Positions 1-6,773 of a DNA stretch of 7,567 bases are shown here, piece after piece. Location: the NCBI GenBank assembly GCA_025356765.1, contig JANXRO010000316.1, positions 1 to 7,567 on the forward strand, written 5' to 3'. How positions within the stretch are numbered: the first letter of the stretch is position 1; the number at the start of each line of letters is the position of its first letter. The stretch comes from Hyphomicrobiales bacterium. Its GTDB lineage: Bacteria; Pseudomonadota; Alphaproteobacteria; Rhizobiales; Aestuariivirgaceae. Below the pieces are notes generated by a model. It was not told where the DNA came from, made no database searches, and saw nothing but the letters and a program-made list of their open reading frames with translations. A program made the translations under genes and the position numbers.

Positions 1-147
1 ATCGGCTTGGCATTGCCTGTGATCAACGTGTCGCCCTTCTGGCAGTTGGCCATATCAGGTGCAGCAATTCTTCTCGCAATCGTTCTTAATGCACGTGGTG
101 AAAAAACCCAAGGTCGTCTCATCTTGAAAAAGGCGCAAGACGCATGA
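1..147 (+). CDS. rhaP: RhaP, rhamnose ABC transporter permease (C-terminal fragment)
   Basis: This is the last 48 codons of a gene that begins before the window; frame 1 is open from base 1 to TGA at 145-147. What is visible is one hydrophobic membrane segment (roughly residues 12-30, WQLAISGAAILLAIVLNAR) followed by a basic cytoplasmic tail, which is how BPD_transp_2 family sugar permeases (the RbsC type) end. The stop codon overlaps the ATG of the next permease gene in an ATGA, as expected for the paired permeases of a heterodimeric inner-membrane channel. The name rests on position: in the Rhizobium leguminosarum rhamnose locus RhaP directly precedes RhaQ, RhaU and RhaK. The fragment alone shows only that it is a membrane-protein tail. 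Confidence 0.8.
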   Translation: MGLALPVINVSPFWQLAISGAAILLAIVLNARGEKTQGRLILKKAQDA

Positions 148-1139
148 GCATCGAAACCCGCCATATTCCAGATAGGCTTGACCAACCGCTTGGCGCTGCC
201 CTTCGATCATGGGAAATGCTGTTACTGGTAGTGGCCATTGGCGTTTTTATTTTTAACAGCCTTGCCTCCCCGCATTTTCTGGATGTGTGGACGCTGTCTG
301 ACATGACCTATAATTTCACGGAAAAGGCGTTGATTGCCTTGCCCATGGCGCTGCTCATCATTGCTGGTGAGATTGATCTTTCGGTCGCTGCCACCTTGGC
401 CTTATCTTCAACCCTAATGGGGCTGGCGATGACCTTTGGTTTTGGCACACCTGCATTGGTTGTTGTGGGCGTTGTTGTGGGCTTGGCGTGCGGGGCCTTC
501 AATGGCCTGCTGGTCACCGGACTTAATTTGCCATCCATCGTGGTAACAATCGGCACCATGAGCCTGTTTCGCGGATTGGCGTTCATCATTTTGGGTGATC
601 ATGTTTATAAAGGCTATCCGGCAAGCTTTGATTTTTTTGGTCAAGGTTATGTGTTCTGGGTCATCTCATTTGAACTGACGCTGTTTTTAATTTTCGCGGT
701 GATCTTTGGCTTCTTGCTGCATTTCACGAGCTTTGGCCGCAGGCTCTATTTTGTGGGCCGCAACCCCGTGGCTTCACTTTTTTCAGGCGTAAATGTGAAG
801 CGTGAGAAGTTTATTCTGTTCTGCCTCACAGGTGTTATGTCAGGTGTTGCCGCTGTGCTTTTAACGTCGCGTTTGGGTTCAACACGGCCTTCCATTGCGC
901 AAGGTTTTGAACTTGAAGCCATCACCATGGTGGTGCTTGGCGGCGTTGCCATCACGGGCGGAGCTGGAACAATTCCGGGCGTGGTGTTGGCGGCACTCAT
1001 CATGGGTCTGGTTACATTTGGTTTTGGCCTTCTCAATGTGCCCGGCATTGTGATGTCGATTTTTGTGGGCGCCATGTTGATTGTGGTTATTGCATTTCCA
1101 ATTTTATGGAAGCGCTTCATGTGGGTTCTTAAAAAATGA
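144..1139 (+). CDS. rhaQ: RhaQ, rhamnose ABC transporter permease
   Basis: This 331-residue inner-membrane protein is the second permease of an ABC importer for L-rhamnose. It has a short hydrophilic N-terminus (about residues 1-22) and then many hydrophobic segments. Hallmarks of the BPD_transp_2 (RbsC/AraH-like) family are present: GEIDLSVAA at 75-83, the FNGLLVTGLNLPSIVVTIGT stretch from 119, the cytoplasmic GRNPVASLFSGVNV near 205-218 that should contact the ATPase RhaT, and a C-terminal GFELEAITMVVLGG/ITGGAGTIPG region at about 254-279. The length is normal for the family. The ATG overlaps the rhaP stop (ATGA), and its own stop overlaps the rhaU start (ATGA), so translation is probably coupled. 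Family membership is clear; rhamnose specificity is inferred from the adjoining mutarotase and kinase. Confidence 0.93.
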   Translation: MSIETRHIPDRLDQPLGAALRSWEMLLLVVAIGVFIFNSLASPHFLDVWTLSDMTYNFTEKALIALPMALLIIAGEIDLSVAATLALSSTLMGLAMTFGFGTPALVVVGVVVGLACGAFNGLLVTGLNLPSIVVTIGTMSLFRGLAFIILGDHVYKGYPASFDFFGQGYVFWVISFELTLFLIFAVIFGFLLHFTSFGRRLYFVGRNPVASLFSGVNVKREKFILFCLTGVMSGVAAVLLTSRLGSTRPSIAQGFELEAITMVVLGGVAITGGAGTIPGVVLAALIMGLVTFGFGLLNVPGIVMSIFVGAMLIVVIAFPILWKRFMWVLKK

Positions 1140-1456
1140 CGTCCGAAAAATATGCTTTCACCATGAAGCTTCATGCCGGAAAATTAGACGAATATAAAAA
1201 GCGCCATGATGAAATTTGGCCGGAACTTGTATCGCTTTTGAAAGACGCGGGGATTTCAGATTATTCCATTCACTTGGATGAAAAGAGCAATATTCTTTTT
1301 GGTGTTCTGTGGCGCACTATTCCAAACACAATGGGCGAGCTTGCCAATCACGCCATTATGAAACGCTGGTGGGCGCATATGGCCGACATTATGGAAACCC
1401 ATTCCAACAACGAGCCTGTTGCAACGCCGCTCGTCAATGTTTTTCACATGGTATAA
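1136..1456 (+). CDS. rhaU: RhaU, L-rhamnose mutarotase (RhaM family)
   Basis: This small cytoplasmic enzyme (106 residues; E. coli RhaM is about the same length) interconverts the alpha and beta anomers of L-rhamnose, speeding supply of the form used by later enzymes. The sequence carries the family signature almost throughout: RHDEIWPEL at 23-31, DYSIHLDE at 42-49 and MKRWWAHMADIMETHS at about 75-90, with VFHM at the C-terminus. Tyr20, His24, Tyr43 and the Trp78-Trp79 pair fit the known sugar-binding and catalytic positions of the E. coli enzyme with an offset of two residues. The start ATG overlaps the rhaQ stop. No good ribosome binding site precedes it (TTCTTAAAAA), so translation probably depends on coupling to rhaQ. 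The gene ends 3 bases before rhaK. Confidence 0.95.
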   Translation: MTSEKYAFTMKLHAGKLDEYKKRHDEIWPELVSLLKDAGISDYSIHLDEKSNILFGVLWRTIPNTMGELANHAIMKRWWAHMADIMETHSNNEPVATPLVNVFHMV

Positions 1457-1459
1457 AAC

Positions 1460-2845
1460 ATGACAACGCTGCGCCATGTGGCGGTGATTGATATTGGCAA
1501 AACCAACGCCAAGGTGGCGGTGGTTGATCTTCAATCCAATTCTGAAATTGCTGTTCGCAAACAGGCCAACCATGTTTTGAGTGGCGCGCCCTATCCACAT
1601 TATGATGTGGAAAAAATTTGGGTTTTTATTTTAAATGCGCTTTCAGATTTGCAGCGCGAAACTTCAATTGATGCCATTTCCGTTACAACCCATGGCGCGA
1701 CGGCGGCACTGTTAAATGACACGGGCCAACTTGCGCTACCCATTCTTGATTATGAGTTTGATGGTTATGGCGCATTGGCCAAAAACTATGACGCAGTGCG
1801 CCCGGACTTTTCACAAACAGGTTCACCGCGATTGCCCATGGGGCTTAACCTTGGGGCGCAGATTTATTGGTTGGAATGCAACTTTCCCCAAGAGTTTTTA
1901 AAAACCAGACACATTTTGATGTATCCACAATATTGGTCATATCGCTTTACGGGCGTTGCCTCAAATGAGGTGACTTCACTGGGGTGCCACACTGATTTGT
2001 GGAACCCTTTCCTTGGTGATTATTCTGATCTGGTCGAGACCATGAAGTGGCGCAGATTATTCGCACCCATGCGCCGCGCCGCAGATGTTTTAGGTTCGAT
2101 CACAGCAGACGTGGCGCAGCAAACGGGCCTCGCCCCCAAAACGCCGGTTGTTGTGGGAATTCATGATTCCAACGCCTCGGTTGTGCCGCATCTTTTGCAA
2201 CATTCAAAGCCCTTTGCCGTTGTGTCGACGGGAACTTGGGTTGTGTGCATGGCCATAGGTGAGCATCAAAAACCACTGGATAAAAATCGTGATACGCTGA
2301 TCAATGTCAACGCTTTTGGGGGTGCCATGCCATCTGCGCGTTTTATGGGCGGGCGCGAATTTGAAATGCTGTCACAGGGTCGCAACGAAACTTACACGAT
2401 CGAAGATGTTGATGCTGTGCTTGCTGGTTTAGCATTTTTATTGCCCTCGGTTGTTGAAGGTTCTGGCCCCTATCCGCAGCACAAACACCAATGGATCGGC
2501 GCACCAGAGGCAGGCCAAATTCATGTTGCCTTGTCATTCTATTTGGCTTTGATGACGGCGACATGCCTTGATTTGATCGGCGCTGAAGGCGAAATTATTC
2601 TCGAAGGCCCATTCTTAAAAAATGAACTGTTTAAGTTGATGCTGGAGGCCGCCGCAGGCAGGTGCGTTGTTGGTGGCCAATCTGGCAGCACCGGAACGAC
2701 CATTGGTGCAGCGCTTTTGTTTTCATCGGGTGCGCCACGCCCCATGATAAAAAGCCAAGAGTCTGTTGCAAAACTTTCGCTTTACAAAACCTATGCGCAG
2801 AAATGGAAAGAGTTGGTCAAAGCCCCTAACATTAAAAGCGCTTAA
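1460..2845 (+). CDS. rhaK: RhaK, FGGY-family sugar kinase (rhamnose locus)
   Basis: This 461-residue cytoplasmic kinase of the FGGY family transfers phosphate from ATP to a sugar. In rhizobial rhamnose loci the homologue RhaK acts on rhamnose (or its isomer) and is also needed for transport through the RhaSTPQ importer. The N-terminal half opens with the phosphate-binding strand VAVIDIGKTNAKVAVVDL (7-24). THGATAAL lies at 77-84. GIHDSNAS at 233-240 carries the expected catalytic base Asp236. STGTW at 256-260 and the GSTGTTIGAALL stretch at 409-420 form the C-terminal ATP-binding lobe. The length is close to the family norm (E. coli RhaB is slightly longer) and no key residue is missing. There are 3 bases between the rhaU stop and this ATG and no clear ribosome binding site, so coupling is likely. 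The TAA overlaps the stop codon of the opposing anbu gene. Confidence 0.92.
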   Translation: MTTLRHVAVIDIGKTNAKVAVVDLQSNSEIAVRKQANHVLSGAPYPHYDVEKIWVFILNALSDLQRETSIDAISVTTHGATAALLNDTGQLALPILDYEFDGYGALAKNYDAVRPDFSQTGSPRLPMGLNLGAQIYWLECNFPQEFLKTRHILMYPQYWSYRFTGVASNEVTSLGCHTDLWNPFLGDYSDLVETMKWRRLFAPMRRAADVLGSITADVAQQTGLAPKTPVVVGIHDSNASVVPHLLQHSKPFAVVSTGTWVVCMAIGEHQKPLDKNRDTLINVNAFGGAMPSARFMGGREFEMLSQGRNETYTIEDVDAVLAGLAFLLPSVVEGSGPYPQHKHQWIGAPEAGQIHVALSFYLALMTATCLDLIGAEGEIILEGPFLKNELFKLMLEAAAGRCVVGGQSGSTGTTIGAALLFSSGAPRPMIKSQESVAKLSLYKTYAQKWKELVKAPNIKSA

Positions 2846-3573
2846 ATATCCAAAGCTTCAATGTTTGAAAATGCTGTGCGCAAGGCTTTGGACCATTCGG
2901 TTGAAAGCATTTTGAAATAAGGATCATCAGGCCCGATGCGTTTTGTGTGTTCAATTTTCAATTGGTCTGTTTCATAGGTTAGAAGATCAATCGGCAAACC
3001 CACACTTAAATTTGAACGCAGGGTTGAATCAAACGACACCAAAATCATTTTTGCAGCTTCACCCAATTCCATGCTGCTGCGCGCCACCCGATCAAGGATG
3101 GGCTTGCCATATTTATGTTCACCAATTTGAAAAAATGGCGTGTCGGCTGTGGCTTCAATAAAATTTCCTGCCGCGTAAATATTAAAGAGCCGCGGCGGTT
3201 CCGCACCAATTTGCCCACCGAAAATAAAGCTGGCGGCAAATGCTTCGCCATTGGCGGTAAGAAAACCTTCATCACTTTCTTTAACAGCGCGCACGGCAGC
3301 CCCAACAACCAAAGCCGCTTGAAACATTGTCTTGGCCGACTTTAATGTTTCGCCAACGGCCGGGGCATTGGCAATCAATTCCGAAAGCATGCTGGTGACA
3401 GCCTGTGTGACTGCGAGATTTCCCGCTGTTAGCAAAACAAAAACACGCTCGCCCGGAAACTCCCACGTATGCAGTTTTTTAAATTTGCCAACATTGTCTA
3501 TGCCAGCATTGGTACGCGTGTCGGCAGCCATCACCAAGCCTGTTTCAAGAAGCATTCCCACACAATATGTCAT
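2842..3573 (-). CDS. anbu: Anbu, proteasome/HslV-like Ntn-hydrolase (COG3484)
   Basis: This 243-residue protein belongs to the Anbu (ancestral beta subunit) branch of the proteasome/HslV superfamily of N-terminal nucleophile hydrolases, which form open, spiral or ring-like cytoplasmic assemblies. The N-terminus MTYCVG puts Thr directly after the initiator Met, so methionine aminopeptidase alone would expose the nucleophile; no propeptide is present. AADTRTNAGID follows at 16-26, with Asp18 and Lys33 (17 and 32 in mature numbering) at the positions of the proteasomal Asp and Lys partners. GEHKYGKPILDR at 151-162 and SFDSTLRSNLSVG at 180-192 are strongly conserved in this family. It is the last gene of the four-gene cluster, 23 bases after the transglutaminase-like gene, with only a weak GGA upstream of its ATG. 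Natural substrates are not established, and classical peptidase activity of the family is reported as weak or absent. Confidence 0.95.
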   Translation of the reverse strand: MTYCVGMLLETGLVMAADTRTNAGIDNVGKFKKLHTWEFPGERVFVLLTAGNLAVTQAVTSMLSELIANAPAVGETLKSAKTMFQAALVVGAAVRAVKESDEGFLTANGEAFAASFIFGGQIGAEPPRLFNIYAAGNFIEATADTPFFQIGEHKYGKPILDRVARSSMELGEAAKMILVSFDSTLRSNLSVGLPIDLLTYETDQLKIEHTKRIGPDDPYFKMLSTEWSKALRTAFSNIEALDI

Positions 3574-3596
3574 TAATTAATTCCGCTTCGCTTTAT

Positions 3597-4406
3597 TTAC
3601 TGTTGGGCAATCTCGACACGGACTTCAACCGTCATCTGCTCGGCCTCAGTGCCGCCGCGCCTTGAGCCTTTGACCGGGGCCACGGCCATGGCATCAAGGC
3701 CTGCCGCCACGCGCACGTATTGTTCTGTGGGGCTTTGGCAATTGGTGGCATCAAAGCCCACCCAACCCAAATCGGGAATTAATAATTCTGCCCAAGCATG
3801 GGCCGCCACCGATGAAGCGCCAGCCCCTGTTACGAGATAACCCGTGACATAGCGCGATGGAATTCCAAGTGAACGCGCCATTCCCACCATGAGATGAGAA
3901 TGATCTTGGCAAACGCCGCTGCGCCGCGCAAAGGCTTCAGCCGCCGTGCTGTTTGTTTGCGTTGTGCCCACTTCATAGGCAACGGTTTCGTGCAAATGGC
4001 CCATCAAACTATGAGCAGTTGCGAGGGCGCTTGCCTTGTCACCCCATTGCATAAGTTCAGCGGAAATGGAGGCATCGGGCATTGTCAACAGCGTTTGGCG
4101 CAAGAACACAGTGTCTGGCACATTCGAAATTAACCCAGTGACAAGGCCTGCCGTATCTTTCGTTTCAACTTCGCCTTCGGCCAGAACGATATTTTCCAAA
4201 GGCAAATTATGCGCGGTGACCAGATGGATCAGATTCCCAAACCCATCAACATAAGACAATGCATTTTCAATGCCCGCTGTAGAGATTTTCCAATCAATGG
4301 TTTTTTGACCGTCAAAGTTGGTTGGCGTGAGGTGGAGCCGCTGCACCAGATAGCTTGGCCTTTCGGCATAACGATAATGGGTTTGATGATGAATGCGAAT
4401 GCGCAT
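3597..4406 (-). CDS. Transglutaminase-like cysteine peptidase of the Anbu cluster
   Basis: This 269-residue protein has two parts: an N-terminal beta-rich region typical of bacterial transglutaminase-like proteins (about 1-90, starting MRIRIHHQTHYRY) and a papain-fold core (about 120-225). The catalytic triad is visible: Cys166 in RRSGVCQDHSHL, His203 in AAHAWAELL and Asp219 in GWVGFDAT. GIPSRYVTGYL between them is another family mark. Such proteins cleave or transfer amide bonds, and in this cluster the enzyme is predicted to act on the product of the ATP-grasp protein. No signal peptide is seen, so it is probably cytoplasmic. It starts 4 bases after the alpha-E stop and is followed after 23 bases by anbu. 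The start agrees with the family N-terminus, although the sequence before it (CCGTGAAGCC) is a poor ribosome binding site. The exact reaction is unknown. Confidence 0.93.
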   Translation of the reverse strand: MRIRIHHQTHYRYAERPSYLVQRLHLTPTNFDGQKTIDWKISTAGIENALSYVDGFGNLIHLVTAHNLPLENIVLAEGEVETKDTAGLVTGLISNVPDTVFLRQTLLTMPDASISAELMQWGDKASALATAHSLMGHLHETVAYEVGTTQTNSTAAEAFARRSGVCQDHSHLMVGMARSLGIPSRYVTGYLVTGAGASSVAAHAWAELLIPDLGWVGFDATNCQSPTEQYVRVAAGLDAMAVAPVKGSRRGGTEAEQMTVEVRVEIAQQ

Positions 4407-4410
4407 GGCT

Positions 4411-5358
4411 TCACGGAAAATTATAGGTCTGGGCTATGGCCGCAGACACGTTGGTGTTGGCTATTACAAAATCGCGGATATATTCGTGAAGGCCGCTTTG
4501 AAATATATTCTCCATTTTTGCAGCACGTAATTTCGCCAAGGTTTGTGCGGCCAAGTCATGGCAATCATAACGCTTGCCATGGATTTGGGCCAAGCCTTCA
4601 AGGGCGGTGTTGATCCACTGATAACTGAACACCAAAGACCGCGGCATTTCTTCACGCAGCATTAAAAACTCGGCCACCAGCCAAGGCCTGTAATGGCTAT
4701 CACGATAAAACCACCGATAAGCCCGATGCGCCGACACGCTGCGCAAAATCTGCGCCCATTGCTGCATATCAACCTCTGATCCAACATCAGAGGGCTTGGG
4801 CAACAGGATGAAATATTTCACATCCAATATGCGTGCGGTGTTATCAGCCCGTTCAACAAAATTGCCCAGTTGGCTGAAATAATAATTTTCATTACGCAAC
4901 ATGGTGCCAAGCACAGCGCCACGAAAAGACATTGAGCGTTGTTTAACCCACTCTAGAAAAACCGGAAGCCGATCGGCAGTTAAATCAGATGATTTTACCG
5001 CCACCAATTCATTCCATGTGGCGTTCATGCTTTCCCACACGTCACGCGTTAACGCGGTTCGCACTGCGCGGCCATTGTTGCGGGCGGTGCGGATGACAGA
5101 TTTGATGCTTGATGGATTGGTTTCATCGAAAATCAAAAAGTCGATCACCTTCGCAGCGACAATATCCTTGTGTTTTTCATCGTAGGAAACTTCACATGCT
5201 GCACTGAGCAAGGTCGACCGCCATTCATCGCGGTGGCCTTCAATGGCACCCGGCATTAATGAAATGCGATGGCCCACTTCGAGAAGGCGCGCCATGTTTT
5301 CTGCGCGCTCCATATAACGCGACATCCAATATATTGATGATGCAGTTCGCCCTAACAT
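4411..5358 (-). CDS. Alpha-E domain protein (DUF403)
   Basis: This all-helical protein of 315 residues belongs to the alpha-E family (DUF403), named for its helical fold and conserved glutamates. The family has no proven biochemical activity but occurs beside, or fused to, circularly permuted ATP-grasp proteins. It opens MLGRTASSIYWMSRYMERAE, the usual family N-terminus. The motif ERA(E/D)NxAR(L/I)L(E/D)V occurs twice, at 17-28 and 169-180, which points to an internal duplication. No membrane segment or signal peptide is seen. I chose the ATG at 5358 rather than an in-frame GTG six codons upstream (5376). The ATG overlaps the ATP-grasp stop as TAATG, is preceded by GGAAG four bases away, and gives the normal family start. 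The downstream transglutaminase-like gene follows after 4 bases. Confidence 0.92.
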   Translation of the reverse strand: MLGRTASSIYWMSRYMERAENMARLLEVGHRISLMPGAIEGHRDEWRSTLLSAACEVSYDEKHKDIVAAKVIDFLIFDETNPSSIKSVIRTARNNGRAVRTALTRDVWESMNATWNELVAVKSSDLTADRLPVFLEWVKQRSMSFRGAVLGTMLRNENYYFSQLGNFVERADNTARILDVKYFILLPKPSDVGSEVDMQQWAQILRSVSAHRAYRWFYRDSHYRPWLVAEFLMLREEMPRSLVFSYQWINTALEGLAQIHGKRYDCHDLAAQTLAKLRAAKMENIFQSGLHEYIRDFVIANTNVSAAIAQTYNFP

Positions 5359-6773
5359 TAATCTTCCAACACCCACGTATCTTTGGTGCCGCCCCCTTGG
5401 CTGGAATTCACCACAAGCGAACCTTCTTTCAAGGCAACGCGTGTAAGACCACCTGGGGTGATGCGCACCTGATCCCCCGACAAAACAAAGGGTCGCAAAT
5501 CCACATGGCGTGGCGCAACGCCAGAGGCTGTATATGTGGGCACAGTGGAAAGTGCCAAAGTCGGCTGAGCAATATAATTGGAAGGATTGGTTTTCAAGAT
5601 TGCGCGAAAATTTTCAATTTCTTGTTTGGACGATGTTGGCCCCACCAACATGCCATAACCACCTGAGCCATGCACTTCTTTTACAACCAGCTCTGCCAGA
5701 TTATCCAAAACATAAGACAACGAGTCTGCTTCGCTGCAACGCCATGTGGGCACGTTTTTGAGCAATGGTTTTTCGCCAGTGTAAAATTCAATCACGTCAG
5801 GAATGTAGGTATAGATTGATTTATCATCGGCAATGCCGGTTCCGGGCGCGTTCACAATCGTCACGCGGCCAGCCCTGTAAAGATCAACCAAACCCGGAAT
5901 GCCAATGGCTGAGTCTGGTTTGAACGACAGCGGATCAAGATAGGCATCATCAATCCGGCGATAGATAACATCAACCCGCTGGGGCGCTTGAGTCGTGCGC
6001 ATGTAAAGCGCGCCATCAGACACAAACAAATCGCCGCCTTCGCAAAGTTCAACACCCATTTCATCGGCCAAAAACGCATGTTCAAAAAATGCCGAATTGT
6101 GAATGCCGGGTGTTAAAACAACAATTGTTGGTTCGCCCATACAGCCTGCTGGCGCAACACTTTCAAGCGTTTTGCGTAAAAGGGCTGGATAATTATCAAC
6201 CGGAGCAACCCGCTGCTGCACAAACAAATCGGGGAACAAGTGCATCATCGCTTCACGGCCTTCGAGCATGTAAGAAACGCCAGAGGGTGTTCGGCAATTG
6301 TCTTCCAACACATAAAATTCGTTTTCGGCCACGCGCACAATATCCACGCCAACAATATGCGCATAAATTCCGCGGGCTGGATTAACCCCCACCATTTCTG
6401 GCACGAAAGCAGCATTCTGCGTGATGATGTGATGGGGAATGCGGCCAGCGCGAATAATTTCTTGGCGATGATAAATATCATGCAGAAATGCGTTCAGCGC
6501 CCGCACCCGCTGTTCAATGCCCGCCGAAAGCCTGCGCCATTCCAAAGCTGAAAAAACCCGTGGAATAATATCAAACGGAATAAGGCGTTCAGTTGCCGCA
6601 TCATCGCCATAAACCGCAAAAGTTATACCTTGTCTGCGAAACCTGTTTTCAGCTTCGCGCTTGGCGCGTTCAACATCTGTACTGCTGATGGTTTTGAGCC
6701 ACGCTTCAATATCCACATAGGGCGGCCGCGTTTGACCCTTGCCGCCACCCATTTCGTTAAACAATTCGCTCAT
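5358..6773 (-). CDS. Circularly permuted ATP-grasp protein (DUF404/DUF407)
   Basis: This 471-residue protein is of the circularly permuted ATP-grasp type 2 family (DUF404 plus DUF407). ATP-grasp enzymes activate a carboxylate as acyl phosphate and join it to an amine or similar nucleophile; in this family peptide or amide ligation is predicted but the substrate is unknown. Visible marks are LEDNCRTPSGVSYMLEGRE at 156-174, TPGIHNSAFFEHAFLADEMG at 221-240, VIYRRIDDAYLDPL at 269-282, NAPGTGIADDKSIYTYIPD at 308-326, the glycine-rich EVHGSGGYGMLVGP at 366-379 that probably holds ATP phosphate, and HVDLRPFVLSG at 423-433. It is the first gene of the cluster and its stop overlaps the alpha-E start. 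The ATG at 6773 gives the family-like start MSELFNEMGGGKG. A TTG at 6809 would add twelve unconserved-looking residues. Both have a purine-rich site only 1-2 bases away, so the start is not fully settled. Confidence 0.9.
   Translation of the reverse strand: MSELFNEMGGGKGQTRPPYVDIEAWLKTISSTDVERAKREAENRFRRQGITFAVYGDDAATERLIPFDIIPRVFSALEWRRLSAGIEQRVRALNAFLHDIYHRQEIIRAGRIPHHIITQNAAFVPEMVGVNPARGIYAHIVGVDIVRVAENEFYVLEDNCRTPSGVSYMLEGREAMMHLFPDLFVQQRVAPVDNYPALLRKTLESVAPAGCMGEPTIVVLTPGIHNSAFFEHAFLADEMGVELCEGGDLFVSDGALYMRTTQAPQRVDVIYRRIDDAYLDPLSFKPDSAIGIPGLVDLYRAGRVTIVNAPGTGIADDKSIYTYIPDVIEFYTGEKPLLKNVPTWRCSEADSLSYVLDNLAELVVKEVHGSGGYGMLVGPTSSKQEIENFRAILKTNPSNYIAQPTLALSTVPTYTASGVAPRHVDLRPFVLSGDQVRITPGGLTRVALKEGSLVVNSSQGGGTKDTWVLED
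5363..5367 (-). promoter_or_regulatory. Ribosome binding site of the alpha-E gene
   Basis: On the minus strand GGAAG lies four bases before the ATG at 5358, inside the last codons of the ATP-grasp gene. It decides the alpha-E start in favour of this ATG over the GTG at 5376, which has no comparable site. With the TAATG overlap it indicates coupled translation. Confidence 0.65.

Noticed and set aside
746..1174. A 142-codon minus-strand open frame opposite rhaQ
   Set aside because: Its proline- and threonine-rich translation is what the reverse of hydrophobic permease codons gives; rhaQ itself is well supported.
2820..2870. Bidirectional terminator between rhaK and anbu
   Set aside because: I looked for a GC-rich inverted repeat with flanking A and T runs and found none; the genes overlap at their stop codons.
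3573..3580. TTAATTAA palindrome at the anbu start, considered as an operator
   Set aside because: It is a short AT-rich palindrome overlapping the start codon, with no second copy or flanking symmetry; chance is enough to explain it.
4420..4425. A second TATAAT on the minus strand, 13 bases before the transglutaminase-like start
   Set aside because: It is explained by the alpha-E codons for Thr-Tyr-Asn-Phe at the C-terminus, has no -35 match at 17 bases (GTCTGC), and would sit too close to the ATG to leave a useful leader.
4209..4613. A 134-codon plus-strand open frame antisense to the transglutaminase-like and alpha-E genes
   Set aside because: It resembles no family, crosses a gene boundary and lies opposite conserved coding sequence.
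5259..5666. A 135-codon plus-strand open frame across the ATP-grasp/alpha-E junction
   Set aside because: It is antisense to two genes with strong family matches, and its translation shows no recognisable domain.
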